A stretch of 64,000 bases of DNA. It comes from Diphasiastrum complanatum (Eukaryota; Streptophyta; Lycopodiopsida; Lycopodiales; Lycopodiaceae). Positions 47,291 through 61,364 of the stretch are shown here, in pieces. Positions within the stretch are counted from its first letter, which is position 1. Each line of letters starts with the position of its first letter. The notes beneath the pieces were generated by a model. That model saw nothing but the letters and a program-made list of their open reading frames with translations. It ran no database searches and was not told the origin of the DNA. Where the stretch lies: the NCBI GenBank assembly GCA_029204225.1, contig CM055095.1, positions 9,764,243 through 9,828,242 of the forward strand. The letters are read 5' to 3'. The position numbers and the translations under genes are program-made.

Positions 47291-47610
47291 TTACGCATAG
47301 CAGCAACGAAACGATTAAATGATGATCAGTCTTTACAACTTCGCCACTATGTGAAACCCGATTGATGGCAGTTCATGCCTTAGCAGCAGAGAAAGCCCGC
47401 CGCAAGGCATGGCACGATCGGCGATTGAAGATCTGGAAGCAGGAGATCTTGCATTGATGTACAAAACCAAGCTGATCAAGGGTAAGTTGAAGTTTAGTGG
47501 GGAAGGCCCGTATAAAGTGAAGGAAATCCTAAACTATGGCGCAATAATTCTTGAGCACTTGGATGGAAAACGATTTGATACTCCGGTAACTGACAGCCTG
47601 CTCCGCTAGT
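47290..47610 (+). pseudogene. Gypsy integrase C-terminal fragment
   Basis: AVHALAAEKARRKAWHDRRLK precedes, in another frame, LEAGDLALMYKTKLIKGKLK, FSGEGPYKVKEILNYGAIILE and KRFDTPVTDSLLR. The GDLxLxY...KLK..GPYKV pattern is the usual C-terminal domain of Ty3/gypsy integrase, which binds DNA non-specifically. A stop follows at 47607-47609. The catalytic core is absent here. Confidence 0.82.
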
Positions 47611-47856
47611 TCAGCAAGCCTGATCTCAATATATTTTTTAATTTTATTTTTATTTTTTTTATTTTTTGTTTTCAGTATTTAATTTGCTAACTTTTTTGGA
47701 AAAAGATAGTTGAAAAAAAAATTAAAAAAAAAATAAGGAAAGATTGATGAGCAAAAGTCAGGAAGTCATCAGCATAAGGAAACGGAAGCACAGTATTTTT
47801 ATGGAAAATGACTTAGAAAATCACTGTTTTGGGCCGATTTGGCCAATACAGTATCA

Positions 47857-48185
47857 GAAACCTTCGTTGAGCTCTCAGACCGTACATCCACCCTTGATTT
47901 ATCTAAATTGAGGTGGGCGAAGGTTTCTGACAAGAAAAAATTCAATTTTTAAGTCAGGCGAATGTTCAGAGATATGCCATTTTAGAAACCTTCGCCGAGC
48001 ATCATAACGTCATTATGAACCTTCGCCGACCTGCTAGATGATCTTAAAATGTCAAAATTAGGTTGTCCATAGGTTCAGATTGTGAAAAAAAACATTTATG
48101 ACAGTACCTGGGCGAAGGTTCATCCTTCGCTAGCCTTGAAAAACGTTCGTCTGATAGGTTCAGATCCCTAGAAACCTTCGTCGAG
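47857..48185. repeat. Cluster of GAAACCTTCGYCGAG-type motifs
   Basis: Copies at 47857-47871, 47985-47999, 48017-48030 and 48171-48185 in plus orientation, and inverted copies at about 47917-47927 and 48112-48120. GCGAAGGTTCATCCTTCGC at 48112-48130 is a 7-bp stem hairpin with a 5-base loop. Spacing is irregular, so this is not a simple tandem array. Confidence 0.75.
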
Positions 48186-48349
48186 ATTTTTATAGCCTAT
48201 TTTCACAATACTGTACATGCTTGCAAATTTTTGTTCAGAAGTGATCAGCCCAACTACTATTCAGTGTAATAAACCCACCAAATTTACCTATAAGTTTGAA
48301 TTCGATTCATTCCTCACTTGTGCTAGCGAAGCTCTTGCGAATTTTTCTT

Positions 48350-49212
48350 GCAACCAAAGCCTTCCAAATTTCCCACATTGCCTTCTGATACATTTTCACA
48401 CGGTTATAATTCCTTTCTGATCATCATGTCTTCTACCGATACTTCCCAATCTCTACGCTATACTATCCATCGTGATGTCCCATCAGCTGTTGTTCGCCCT
48501 GAACTTCTCATTCCTCTCGCCTCTGCTCCCATACAAGGACAGTCTGTGACCATTGGGCCTACCATTCCCATCATAGCTGCCCAGGCCGCCTCACCCCCCG
48601 CACACCGAAGCAACCTCACCCAACACACATTTCTTCATGGATATGTTTGATGATTTTGACCCCCTTGGGGCCACCAAAATCTTTGAAATGCCTCAGAGCC
48701 CAACACCCTTTGAACCCCAATCCCTTGGAAGAGGATTCGGGCATATCCATGAAGCTACTGTTGGTGTCGAAGATGCCAGTCAGCAACCACCCACACAAGG
48801 TAGCCCAACCACACTTCGGGTCGACATAGTTGTCAAGTCACCAAAGCAGTTTGACGCCACGGTGCCTGAAGGATTTGAAGACGAGGATATTTTTGAAGAA
48901 CAAGAGACTTTGGCACCTATTCCACGCCTACCACGGACAGTACCATCAGGGTCTCCTGCTGCTGCCACCTCCACGACTGTCGATTCTAGTGATGCTCTCG
49001 GGTTGGTTTCAAGCCTTGGGAAAGTGATCCAGTCTATGATGGATAAAAAAAAGGAAATGGGACAGAGGATCCCTATTTTAGGATCTAAAAACACTCTGAT
49101 CAACCAAAAAATTGTCCAACTAGATCGAGAGGTGAAGATAGCCAAGCAACATGAAGAAAAGGCTGAAAGCGAAAAGACAATCGATTATTCGGTCAAAAGA
49201 AGATTAATCTAA
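48350..49212 (+). CDS. Unidentified ORF pair with C-terminal coiled coil
   Basis: Two overlapping frames: 48427 (ATG of MSSTDTSQSLRYTIHRDVPS) to 48650 in frame 3, and 48637-49212 in frame 1 (MDMFDDFDPLGATKIFEMPQ to SVKRRLI). The overlap suggests one protein split by a frameshift. The N-terminal part is Pro/Ala-rich, the middle acidic (EGFEDEDIFEEQETL), and the last 70 residues are heptad-like and charged (LIQSMMDKKKEMGQRI, LDREVKIAKQHEEKAESEK), probably a coiled coil. It lies about 740 bp after a gypsy integrase end, in the place where Tat-like gypsy elements can carry an extra ORF. That link is inference only. Confidence 0.4.
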
Positions 49213-49475
49213 CATTTTGAGCGTCTAGTGTTTTTATCTATGATCACAACAGCCTCCAAGATCTCTCCAAATTGTTCAAAATACTTACACATCGTGTCTT
49301 TTTTAGTCTCCCAAGCCAATCCACCCACAAACATCTTAGTGTAGGTTGTGTCACCGAATTGATTGATGTTGGTGATGCTAGCTCCAGTGGAAATTGATGC
49401 AGTCATGCCATTACAAGCTTCAGAATTTTGAGCTATCCTCGAGGGTAGATCTACTCTATCACTCTTGTCAAACAT
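49209..49475 (-). pseudogene. Orphan first exon of an RRM protein
   Basis: The minus-strand reading contains GDTTYTKMFVGGLAWETKKD, CKYFEQFGEILEAVV and IDKNTRRSK, the first half of an RNA recognition motif as in plant RBM24/38-like glycine-rich proteins. RNP2 is MFVGGL. RNP1 (KGYGFVTF-type) is missing because the frame ends in SKC then TAG right where an intron is usual after SKG. A donor in the right phase is not obvious (AAATGTTAG). The left flank is the unidentified ORF, so the second exon is not adjacent. Best read as a captured or truncated gene piece; a gene whose next exon lies far left cannot be ruled out. Confidence 0.7.
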
Positions 49476-49479
49476 GCCA

Positions 49480-49885
49480 AATTGTAAACTCTCCTTTTCT
49501 CTTTACTAGATGAGTATATAGGGTAACTTGAATATTAGAGATAGAGGGATATCTAATAAACAGCTTCAAGATAATCGATCGCATGGGATGGTGTCAAGGC
49601 AGGCAGGAGATGATCATGAGCTATCGTGTGAATTTTGAAGGGGAAGAAATTCAGCTTTTGTTGTAGCGTAACCTAATGGACAATCGATTAAGAAAACTCA
49701 GAGAATTCTTGGAAATATTTCCCAACATTGGTCTAGGCGAGCACACTCTTTTAGTAACGTGAGTGGATAACCATCATGGTTTGCACAGATCTAGTCAGAC
49801 AATAGGAGCAGAAGGACTCGGGAGCGTCAGCTATAACAACATAAAAAATATAATGATACCTCATTGTGGCCGAGTCTTTCCTAGG
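49480..49885. other. No recognised feature
   Basis: Sequence upstream of the RRM exon on its own strand. It could hold that gene's original 5' UTR and promoter. Nothing specific seen. Confidence 0.35.
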
Positions 49886-50066
<181 letters not shown>

Positions 50067-50069
50067 GAC

Positions 50070-53375
<3,306 letters not shown>

Positions 53376-53379
53376 AGCA

Positions 53380-53600
53380 TATTCTTACTTATAAAACAAC
53401 TGAGTGACATCAAGATGATGGAAGATGAATCAATGGCTCTGCATATTGAGAAGCTCAAAGGAATAGCGAGGCAACTACAAGAAGCAGGAGCTGCTGCAGA
53501 GAAGCAGCAATTGATATACATGATTCTTAATAGCCTTCCAGCAAGTGATATGCATGACACGCGAAAGGATAGAAGGAAGACGCTTTTGCCCTTGTAGCTA
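53380..53600 (+). pseudogene. Short copia gag fragment
   Basis: SMALHIEKLKGIARQLQEAG, AAAEKQQLIYMILNSLPAS matches the middle of the copia UBN2-type gag (the HxxKLKxLxxxL...G...xxxLxxLPxSY pattern). About 60 residues only, with no knuckle or pol after it. Confidence 0.6.
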
Positions 53601-53920
53601 GAATTGGGTCAATCGGGATTTTTAACCTAGGGACCGTTCTGGGGCATACATGGTTTGGTACAATTTGTTATGGTTTTAAATGGTTCAGTATGGCTCCCAA
53701 TCAGTGCATGTCTAATCAGTGCATCGGCAGTAGATATGATTGTATTTGGGAAAGGTAGGCTATACAGTGCATAAAATTTTTTGCAAAAAATACTCTACCA
53801 TAAAAGCCCATGAAAATCCTGCTTTTTGAAACCCAAAAAAAAAAACAGTTCCGGGGGCGCGTTCCAGGTCAAAAACCGGAAACGTGTTTCGGAACACGTT
53901 CTGGAACGCCATTGCAACTT

Positions 53921-54027
<107 letters not shown>

Positions 54028-54029
54028 GA

Positions 54030-54312
54030 AAAGCCTTTCAGATTCTATGATGAAAAGATCCCTTGGAAACACAAGCAATATTTCATTCTTTACTACAACG
54101 AAAGCGGTCCTAAGCATAACTGGAGAATAGATCCCTGCTCACTCTCCCAAGCTATGAATCAAGTTTATAAAAATATGACAAGTCACGATCAGGAACTTCT
54201 CTTCATTCATCACCAAAAAAATATCATCTGGTATGAGAAATTCGTAAAGTTAAAAATTTACACAAGGATTGAACATATTAGAAGCTGCATATTCCATTTA
54301 AACGGAACGTAA
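54030..54312 (+). other. Short open reading frame after the microsatellite
   Basis: Open for about 90 codons (FYDEKIPWKHKQYFILYYNE, IWYEKFVKLKIYTRIEHIRS), rich in Tyr, Lys and Ile as expected of AT-rich DNA. No motif recognised; its only upstream ATG sits beyond the repeat. Probably not a gene, but the length without stops is worth recording. Confidence 0.2.
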
Positions 54313-54623
54313 TGTTTTTCCAGTAAACTGGAGCCAAGGTTGATACACTTTAATGTTTCAGAGACATTAGAAAGAAAGCAAATGGCTTTCATATCCAATA
54401 TCAACATACTTTACACTGTGAAACCATGATAATGTCCATATAAAGTACGGTCTGTTCACCAAGCTACCCAACAGAATATACAATGCTGCTCACAGCAAAA
54501 TAGCACTTCTCCAAATAGTCTTATCTTCATACGATGCTTGACTTTGCCTGGAGAAGAGAGAGGTCTATTCGAACAAAATAATGTATAGGCATTTGCTTTG
54601 ACATTGCACATGTAAAAATTGAA

Positions 54624-55448
54624 CTAGTCCTCCAAAGATCTTTTCCGAGCTTTCAAATCACGTTGCAAGCGATTGGGTAGAGGAGGAGTGGTTCCACGTG
54701 GGAAAAAAACAGCCAGTATATTTGTCTTTTTGCACATTGCAAAAACCTAACAATAAAGAAAGAAACACATTAGTATCAAGTGAAGGCAAACATACTTACA
54801 AAGGAGTAAACTTGAGATCCTCTTCATGTATAACTGCAGAAAAGCAGGTACTGTATTGCTTGCACAGAACAGATATGCATATGTTACCAGCCAGAGACAG
54901 CAATCTCAAATCATAGGACTAAAGAATAATAAAGTTGATGATGAAAAAGAGCTCACATCAGAGGCTTCAAGTTCTGCCACCCCCATGCAGCCCTGTCCTT
55001 GCCCATCCAACAGATTGCAGTACTGTGCAGCTTCCTCTTCATCCTCAAAAACCTGGAGCAAACCAAAACAAAACAAATATACTTGTATGTCCAGATGATA
55101 TTTAAGCTAACAGATCATACAAACTGTGTGCTCGGTACAAATCACTATAGCACAGTCCCATGGAATGATGGCTAAAATTTCTGCCATGTCTACACATTAA
55201 TCCAAGCATAATTAATATCAAGCTAGTATAACCCAACTCCAGAGACTTCTCAGTACATGTGCGTCTGGATAAGTCATGCACCAATGACTGTATGCTGTTT
55301 TCTACTAGGATTGTAAGGAAAACGCTATGCTTTAGGACTTAGTATTATGTGGAAAGGAAAAGTACAAATAGAAAATTTTACCATTGTCATTTAACCTGCC
55401 AGTACACTTCAAATCCAAACACAGTTCCTGCCTCAGCACACTGCATCA
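54624..55448 (-). CDS. Last three exons of a conserved plant gene (DUF3110-like?)
   Basis: Three minus-strand exons with GT-AG borders splice in phase 0. The exon ending at 55396 (CAEAGTVFGFEVYWQ) starts at 55440, or at 55448 if the upper acceptor is used. Then 55052-54957 encodes VFEDEEEAAQYCNLL and GQGQGCMGVAELEASD. Last, 54746-54624 encodes VFAMCKKTNILAVFF, PRGTTPPLPNRLQ, KARKRSLED and a TAG stop. Joined, they read as one C-terminal protein end with a small alpha/beta-like domain and a basic tail. I recall similar sequences in plants with an FEDEEEAxxYC motif, of the DUF3110 type known from plastids and cyanobacteria; that name is tentative. Splice sites and reading phases agree across all three, so this is probably a real gene. 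Upstream exons would lie to the right. Confidence 0.65.
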
Positions 55449-57595
55449 CTGAAAAATCATAGGAGGCAGTTCAATGCTAATAATGAAGAAGATGCATCTG
55501 TGATCCAGAACCTCATGATTGATGGCTAACAAGATGGCACTATGCAAATCTAGGCAAAATCTAGCATTTAAGCAATCACCTGCTGACAAGAGTGGGGGGC
55601 AAGGAGGGAAATGTATTGATCAAATCTAAGCTGGAAAACTTAATTACCCTTATGAATCTTGATACAAGAAATAGCAAAGGTGGTCCTTGAAGGGAAACCC
55701 AAACCCTACCAAGAGAATCCTGCTTTGAGCTCTACGACTCTGCTTGAAAAGATTCCAACAGATTGAAAGGAGCAGTCTTCTTTTTTTAACTTGGTCGTCT
55801 AAAACCACCTCCCCTACTTATAGAGTTATAAGTCACTCATGGACTCTAAATTGGCCATTGGGCCCTTGACACAGCTATTGTTAGTCATCAGTAAATGATC
55901 TGATTTGGCCTCTTGGCCCCTAACAGCAGCAGGATAAATTTCGCACGTCTTATCTACAAGAATAAGGTCATTCATTCTTATCATTAATGACTCGGCATTC
56001 CAATTAACTTGCTCAAACTTACCGGGCTCTTAGCACTGAGTCACTGGACTTTGCAAATAGATATAAATAGGTGTACCTTGGCAGCTTGACTATCCATAGA
56101 GTGGCTCTTAGCTTAGTTTCCTAGCATAATTTAGCTTATGATCAATTGTAGTATTATCGTCGTTATAGACTTTGTCATAGTGGCAAGTGCTATCATTCTT
56201 CAATGCCTGATCGCTCTATTTGTTGACAAAGGAGAGTGAGCACATCATTTTTAGATTCATTATATGTTCTTTTGCAAGTGTGAAATAAAAAACCGAAACA
56301 CAGTTTAACTTTGAATATATTTCTTTACTGAACATACTCACAATGTACTTTGGTGCAATGAATGACAATAAGGGCCCAAGTGCCACATAATGTGATTGAT
56401 ATGTATGTGTGTGAAAGGGCTTTGGTAACAGTGAACCAGAGGTGTAGAGACATGTGAGATACTTCATCATCCTCATTGTAGCATTGTACAATTCTCTAAT
56501 GGAAGAATAATGCTCTCTCTCCCTCTTCTCTCATGAATTGAATGATTGTCGGATTCTTCAACAAATGGTGGCCTCACATTGCACCCTCGACTCAGAAGAG
56601 GATGTTCCTGCAGCAATGGGTCAGTATGGATTTTTGTACTCATACATTTCATGTATGCAACAACTTCTGGCAAATGATAAACTCTTCCCTCCCAAATTTG
56701 GATAAGTTTTTGGTGTTGGTTTAGACGATATACATCTTCATGGTATAACCCTACATGTGCATGACAAACATGTTATCAAACATAGTGAGAAATGAGTGAT
56801 GGTACTTCAAAAAGAGAAATTTACCTTGGAAATGTCGAAATAGATCGAACTATTGAAATCAATTATGAAAATTTTAAAGATTTAAGAATGAATTGAACCT
56901 ATTTTTCATCAAGCAAAATCATAGGTTTTGAAAGACTCCTTTGTAAGCTCGTCACAAAATTCAATCGGAATACGCTCGCTTATGAGGATGAAATAATCAC
57001 TGTAAGGAAACTTTATTGTGTGTTCCTTTAGAACCGGAGATGGTACTAGACCAAAGAGAAATTCACTTGAGAAATTGCATCATCTCAAAGTACTTAATTA
57101 GGTGGAGAGGATATTCAAAGATCACAACTTTGAGAGCACACTGGAAGCATGAAAAGAAACTTCTTGAACTTCATTTCTAAGGACATCAGAGCTTCTCATG
57201 TCCACATTTTCCCTAAAACGTATTCTGAAGGGTAGTTGAAAGGCAATTGAAGTGAGAACATGTGCTTTTAGAAATTTCTAGAAAGAGAAACTTTTGGGGA
57301 GAGAAGTTTCTAGAGAGAGACAATGTATAAAATCATGGGATCGGAAGAGAGAGAGGAGCGCCATTAAGATCGAGAGAGAGGGGGCGGATTTTTCAATTTT
57401 TAGGGTTTTTTAAGTGGGGCGGTGAGAAATAGCGAGATAGTGAGGTGTTGGGGGTATGCACTATTTACGGATGGGCTAAGTACATTTCAATTCAGCTATA
57501 ACCAAAGGCCATTTCCCACAAGGGCTTATGGGATAATTGACACCATGTGCATTCCTTTTGTAGTTGTCCTATAAATGTCGCAAGTTCCAAACTCC
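55449..57595. other. Probable intronic DNA
   Basis: No exon with matching splice sites was recognised. If the exon at 63.7-63.9 kb belongs to the same gene, this stretch and the LINEs to its right are intron. Confidence 0.35.
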
Positions 57596-57882
57596 ATTTG
57601 TCATCTTACCTCCCTCTCCTCTCGCGACTGTTTGTGCCTTCTCCTCGCAGCTGTCTGCGCGTGTCTCTCTTATCGTGATCGCGCCCTGCCCTGTCTAATG
57701 GCGCTCTGCCCTGTCTGATGGCACCCTCCATCCGCGCTGATACCATGGTCTCTTATCAGCAATGTCCACTCTGTTAATCCGCTCCTGCCATGCCATCGCT
57801 CCAACTGCCACTCTCTTTTTGCCATCGCTCCAGGTCTGGCGCTGCTCTCGGCCTGCTCCTGTGCTCCTGGCCTGCTCTAGCC

Positions 57883-58560
57883 ATGGATACGGAATGGGTC
57901 ACCACACGTCAAAAAGGCAAGAAACAACCATTGCCTTCACCATCACCATCATCGCCATCTTCTACTCCCCTCAAGGATCTTTGCGGCACTTGCAGTGCTC
58001 CACCCCTTTCGGGATTGATGACATTCACAAGTAATATGCAAGCGAATTTGCTTGCGCTCAAGGAACGGGTAAATCTACTTAAAACGGAAAATACCTCTCT
58101 CAAGACACAAATGGCAGCCTTAAGCACTACTCCGCAGGTGAACCCTGATCAAGTCAAAGCACTGGAGGAGAAAACTTGGACCTCGACAAAAAGTTGGGCC
58201 AACATGCTCAAAAATACCGAAGCAAAAAGCAATAAGATGGTTTCACAGGCGATGGAAGAACAAGCCAAACGAGAATACAAATCTCAAAACATCTGCGTCA
58301 GAGGTCTTTTCAAAACCGACCCCCTGCTTGCAAACAAAGAACATCTGGCCTCACTTTCCTATGAAGAAGAGGAAGGTGTCGTGGACGCAACTTGGCACAG
58401 TAAGTTCGACTCTTCCGTTGTCTTCATCCGTTTCAAATACATTGATTATCGTAATGAAATTCTGAAACGTCGTGGACGTCTTAAAGGTAATAACGTTTTC
58501 GTTTATGAGGATCTAACTGCCTTACAGTTAGTCAATAGAAAATTTTCCAACTGTGTTTAA
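57883..58560 (+). CDS. LINE ORF1-like protein
   Basis: About 225 residues from MDTEWVTTRQKGKKQPL; the frame is open from 57790, giving 256 residues from the first ATG. I chose 57883 because the first 31 codons are hydrophobic and compositionally like the GC-rich leader. Pro/Ser-rich residues near the start are followed by a leucine-heptad stretch (LLALKERVNLLKTENTSLKT), probably a trimerising coiled coil. The last third has VFIRFKYIDYRNEILKRRG, RLKGNNVFVYEDLT, resembling the RNA-binding ORF1 C-terminal domain of L1-type LINEs (VRF...R...KG..I.EDLT). Such proteins bind element RNA. No stop interrupts it. A host origin is less likely, since a LINE-type 3' end follows directly. Confidence 0.7.
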   Translation: MDTEWVTTRQKGKKQPLPSPSPSSPSSTPLKDLCGTCSAPPLSGLMTFTSNMQANLLALKERVNLLKTENTSLKTQMAALSTTPQVNPDQVKALEEKTWTSTKSWANMLKNTEAKSNKMVSQAMEEQAKREYKSQNICVRGLFKTDPLLANKEHLASLSYEEEEGVVDATWHSKFDSSVVFIRFKYIDYRNEILKRRGRLKGNNVFVYEDLTALQLVNRKFSNCV

Positions 58561-58773
58561 AGTTGCCTCCTGCGTGAGAGCCTTTCATTGACGCTTGTTA
58601 GAGTTTGTTCAGAGTTAGGTTGAGAGTTAGAGCACTGAAGAGATATTTTTCTCTTCTTAGTTAGTTTGGTTTTAGTTCTGTTGTTTTGACGGCATTGCTC
58701 CATCTTAATGCCACCCATTTTGATGTACTTGTTCGTCTTATATGCCTTTTGGCATGGAAAAGATCTTAATAAA

Positions 58774-58787
58774 GCTTCTTCTTCTTC

Positions 58788-58848
<61 letters not shown>
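58774..58848 (+). repeat. (CTT)n(CT)n tail of the ORF1-only LINE
   Basis: A short CTT run then about 28 CT units directly after AATAAAG. It takes the place of a poly(A) tail. Confidence 0.85.
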
Positions 58849-58850
<2 letters not shown>

Positions 58851-59549
58851 GCCAGAGATCACGAGGAAGCATTATCATGGGCAGCAGTCCTTGAAAAGGA
58901 TTATGATAAACCATCTACACATATGTCATCCTTTAATTCGGCAACTTTATCGAAAGAAAGACTCCGTGATTAGAAGATACATAATAATTGAGTTCGTGGA
59001 AATGCGGAGAATGAACCCAAACAATCTTTAGAAACCAACGTGGGTCATCATAGCAAAGGTTTAAAAACTGCTTGGAGGACTGAGAAAGATAATGCTACTT
59101 TGGTTATTCGATTCACAACATTAGAAGAACGGAAAATGCCAAAGAGCTAAGTTGTGTGAATTTTGAAACCAAAATCTTTATGGACGAAGACTTAACTTAT
59201 ATTCAAGTGGAAGAACACCGCAAATTATCCAGGAGGCTAAGGCACAGGCAGATATGTGATCTACAAAGATGGACAGATTCAATATTTAAATTGAGGATCT
59301 ACCAATGGCATAGGGTCTAGTAGTTAGGGATTTGGGGTTCCCGGGTAACGGAGCAACCCAAGGCCCCGTCACCTTCAGTTTGGCTTATGAAACTATAATG
59401 GTATCCATTCCTTTGCAGCTGCAGGTGACTTGGTAGCTTTTATATCACATGGGGACATTATGTTCTTTACAAAGACACACAAGAGTCTGTACAAAGGCCT
59501 GTCACGTTTCTAGGGTCTTGTCTAGGACACGGTTTTTGGGCCACTGCTA

Positions 59550-60140
59550 GTGGTAGAGGATAATGTGGGATTGCATGCTTATATAGAGATTCACTACAGT
59601 CCATCGTGGAGGTGGTTAGACACGATGAGCATGGACATTACCTTTGGATCCATTTATTGGGCAAACATACTGGATAGGACGGAGACGTTTACATTGCAGA
59701 GTGCTATTTTCCTCTTGAGACACCAATCTTTTCATATAGTATGGGTTTCTACTATAGATTTGACTGGGGACATTCTATTTTTTGAGCGTGGTCATGTTCT
59801 TTTAGGTGGAGATTTTAATGCTAGGACATCATCCAAGCAAATTGAGTCCCATGATATCGATATGGATCCCTTGAGGACACATCTTGGACAGTGATGACAT
59901 TGGTATTACTAGGATTTTTGCAAATGCTGATGGTCGACTACTTTCTATGGAGTACTCTCTTCAGCTAGAAGAAGCACCTGAGCTCGCCATTTTGAATGGC
60001 TCATCGAGATGGCCACATCCTGGTGATTTTACTTGCCACCCTCATAGTGGCGATCACAGTGTTGTGGATTCATTCTAGTGATATAACTTGCCACCCCCAT
60101 AGTGGCAGTCATAGTGTTGTGGATTATTTCATTGGGTCAC
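59550..60140 (+). pseudogene. LINE endonuclease fragment
   Basis: RGHVLLGGDFNARTSS is the hallmark of APE-type endonucleases of LINEs; the enzyme nicks target DNA to prime reverse transcription. Downstream, FANADGRLL, APELAILNGSSRW and SVVDYFIGSPSL follow, the last matching the conserved S-x-x-D-[HY] active-site end. A tandem duplication (CHPHSGDHSVVDSF then CHPHSGSHSVVDYF) lies within, and the frame is broken near 59890. Confidence 0.75.
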
Positions 60141-60589
60141 CATCTCTTATACAGTTCATCCAGATCTTATTGTTTCTTCTTCCACCTTGTCAAACCATTC
60201 TTTTCTCACTTTATCCCTTGGTGCCATGACATGTCACTCTCCACCCACCCCCCCTACCCTACTGAGAGCACCCAGATACACCTTTGACTACGAGCACACA
60301 TACTTATATTTCGATTCACTCTCCTCTTCTTACAGTTGTGCTCCACACATCCACTTCCATGTCCTTTCCATCCAAATATCATAAGCATCAATTTCCCTAC
60401 TCATTCTCGTCAACCACATAAACCTAGGTATGATGTGCTATGTAATATCTCCATCTTCAAGCCAAGCATGCCCAACCACATCTTTTACATAACTTTAAGC
60501 ATTTATACAGTCATACTTGTCGTCGCAAAAAACAAACTTACAAGAATAATGATGAGAAACACCTAATTGACCTTCTCTTCAGTGCATCC

Positions 60590-61027
60590 TTTGATTCCAT
60601 CTCGAACGAATTCCTCCCTCTTACCCTACCTCCCCTATTGAATGACTTGAATTCTTGGTCTAAGTATACCACTACTCTTTACACCGTCACTATCGATACT
60701 CCCATGGTCATCTCCCCTCGCCCTTCTTGTTTCTCCTTTTCCATTGCTGATATGGTTACTGCGGCCATTGAAAAACCACGTACCCATCGTGCACGAGATG
60801 TGGATGACTGAGAGGCTGAACTTCTGATTCACTCCTCTGATATCCTTGCAGCCATTTTGGCCAGTTTGCTTAACCAAGCAGCTAAATCTGGTTTTCCTCT
60901 AACTTTGTGCAACAATATCAACCATCCAAATTACAAGAGTGGTGACCCTATGGACCTTGGGAACTACCGCACCATTATGATTGGCCATATCATGGCGACA
61001 CTTTATGGGGTGAAGCAGGGTAGGGTT

Positions 61028-61096
<69 letters not shown>

Positions 61097-61364
61097 ACTG
61101 GGCACGCTTTTCACAGGTCCTTTTTTTAGTAGGAGACAGGCTGCGACAACTAGGGTGAGGAAGGGTCATGCGTCCTTGGTTCGTCTCGAGCGCTTCTATT
61201 TTCAGAAGTATGTTTGGGACGCCCCGAGTCAGAGTAGGCTATTTGACATTATGGTCTCATCTACCGTTATGTATGCTACAGAGGTTTGGTGTACAGGACT
61301 TCTTGAGTCAGAGTGGGCCAGTATTTCTCGTTTGCAGACTACTATGCTTTCACGCATGATCTGA
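60590..61364 (+). pseudogene. LINE reverse transcriptase start and ORF2 C-terminus
   Basis: N-terminal RT motif region SGDPMDLGNYRTIMIGHIMATLYG, then a CT array at 61028-61094, then RLERFYFQKYVWDAPSQSRL and EVWCTGLLESEWASISRLQT. In a complete ORF2 the two parts would be separated by several hundred residues, including the catalytic [FY]xDD box; all of that is absent. One stop at about 60810. Confidence 0.72.
61028..61094 (+). repeat. (CT)n microsatellite inside the LINE
   Basis: About 33 CT units at the junction between RT start and ORF2 C-terminus. No AATAAAG precedes it, unlike the two LINE tails. Confidence 0.95.

Larger units (their letters stand above)
57600..58848 (+). mobile_element. 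ORF1-only LINE ending in a (CT)n tail
   Basis: A GC-rich 5' part (57600-57880), one intact ORF1-like gene, then a 3' UTR of about 200 bp ending TTATATGCCTTTTGGCAT, AATAAAG and a CTT/CT tail (58774-58848). No endonuclease or reverse transcriptase lies between ORF1 and the tail. The 3' end resembles that of the longer LINE at 62270-62313, so this may be a non-autonomous member of the same family. The 5' end and target-site duplication were not established. Confidence 0.6.

Noticed and set aside
54820..54880. Possible extra exon between the last two exons of the minus-strand gene
   Set aside because: An acceptor TTTCTGCAG and donor GTAAGT exist, but in the required phase the short piece (LYMKRISS-like) interrupts a protein that reads smoothly from ASD to VFAMC without it.
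59290..59370. tRNA-like sequence GGTCTAGTAGTTAGGG with GGTTCCCGGG
   Set aside because: The A-box resemblance is partial and no B box with GTTCGA follows, so support is too weak beyond the LINE context.
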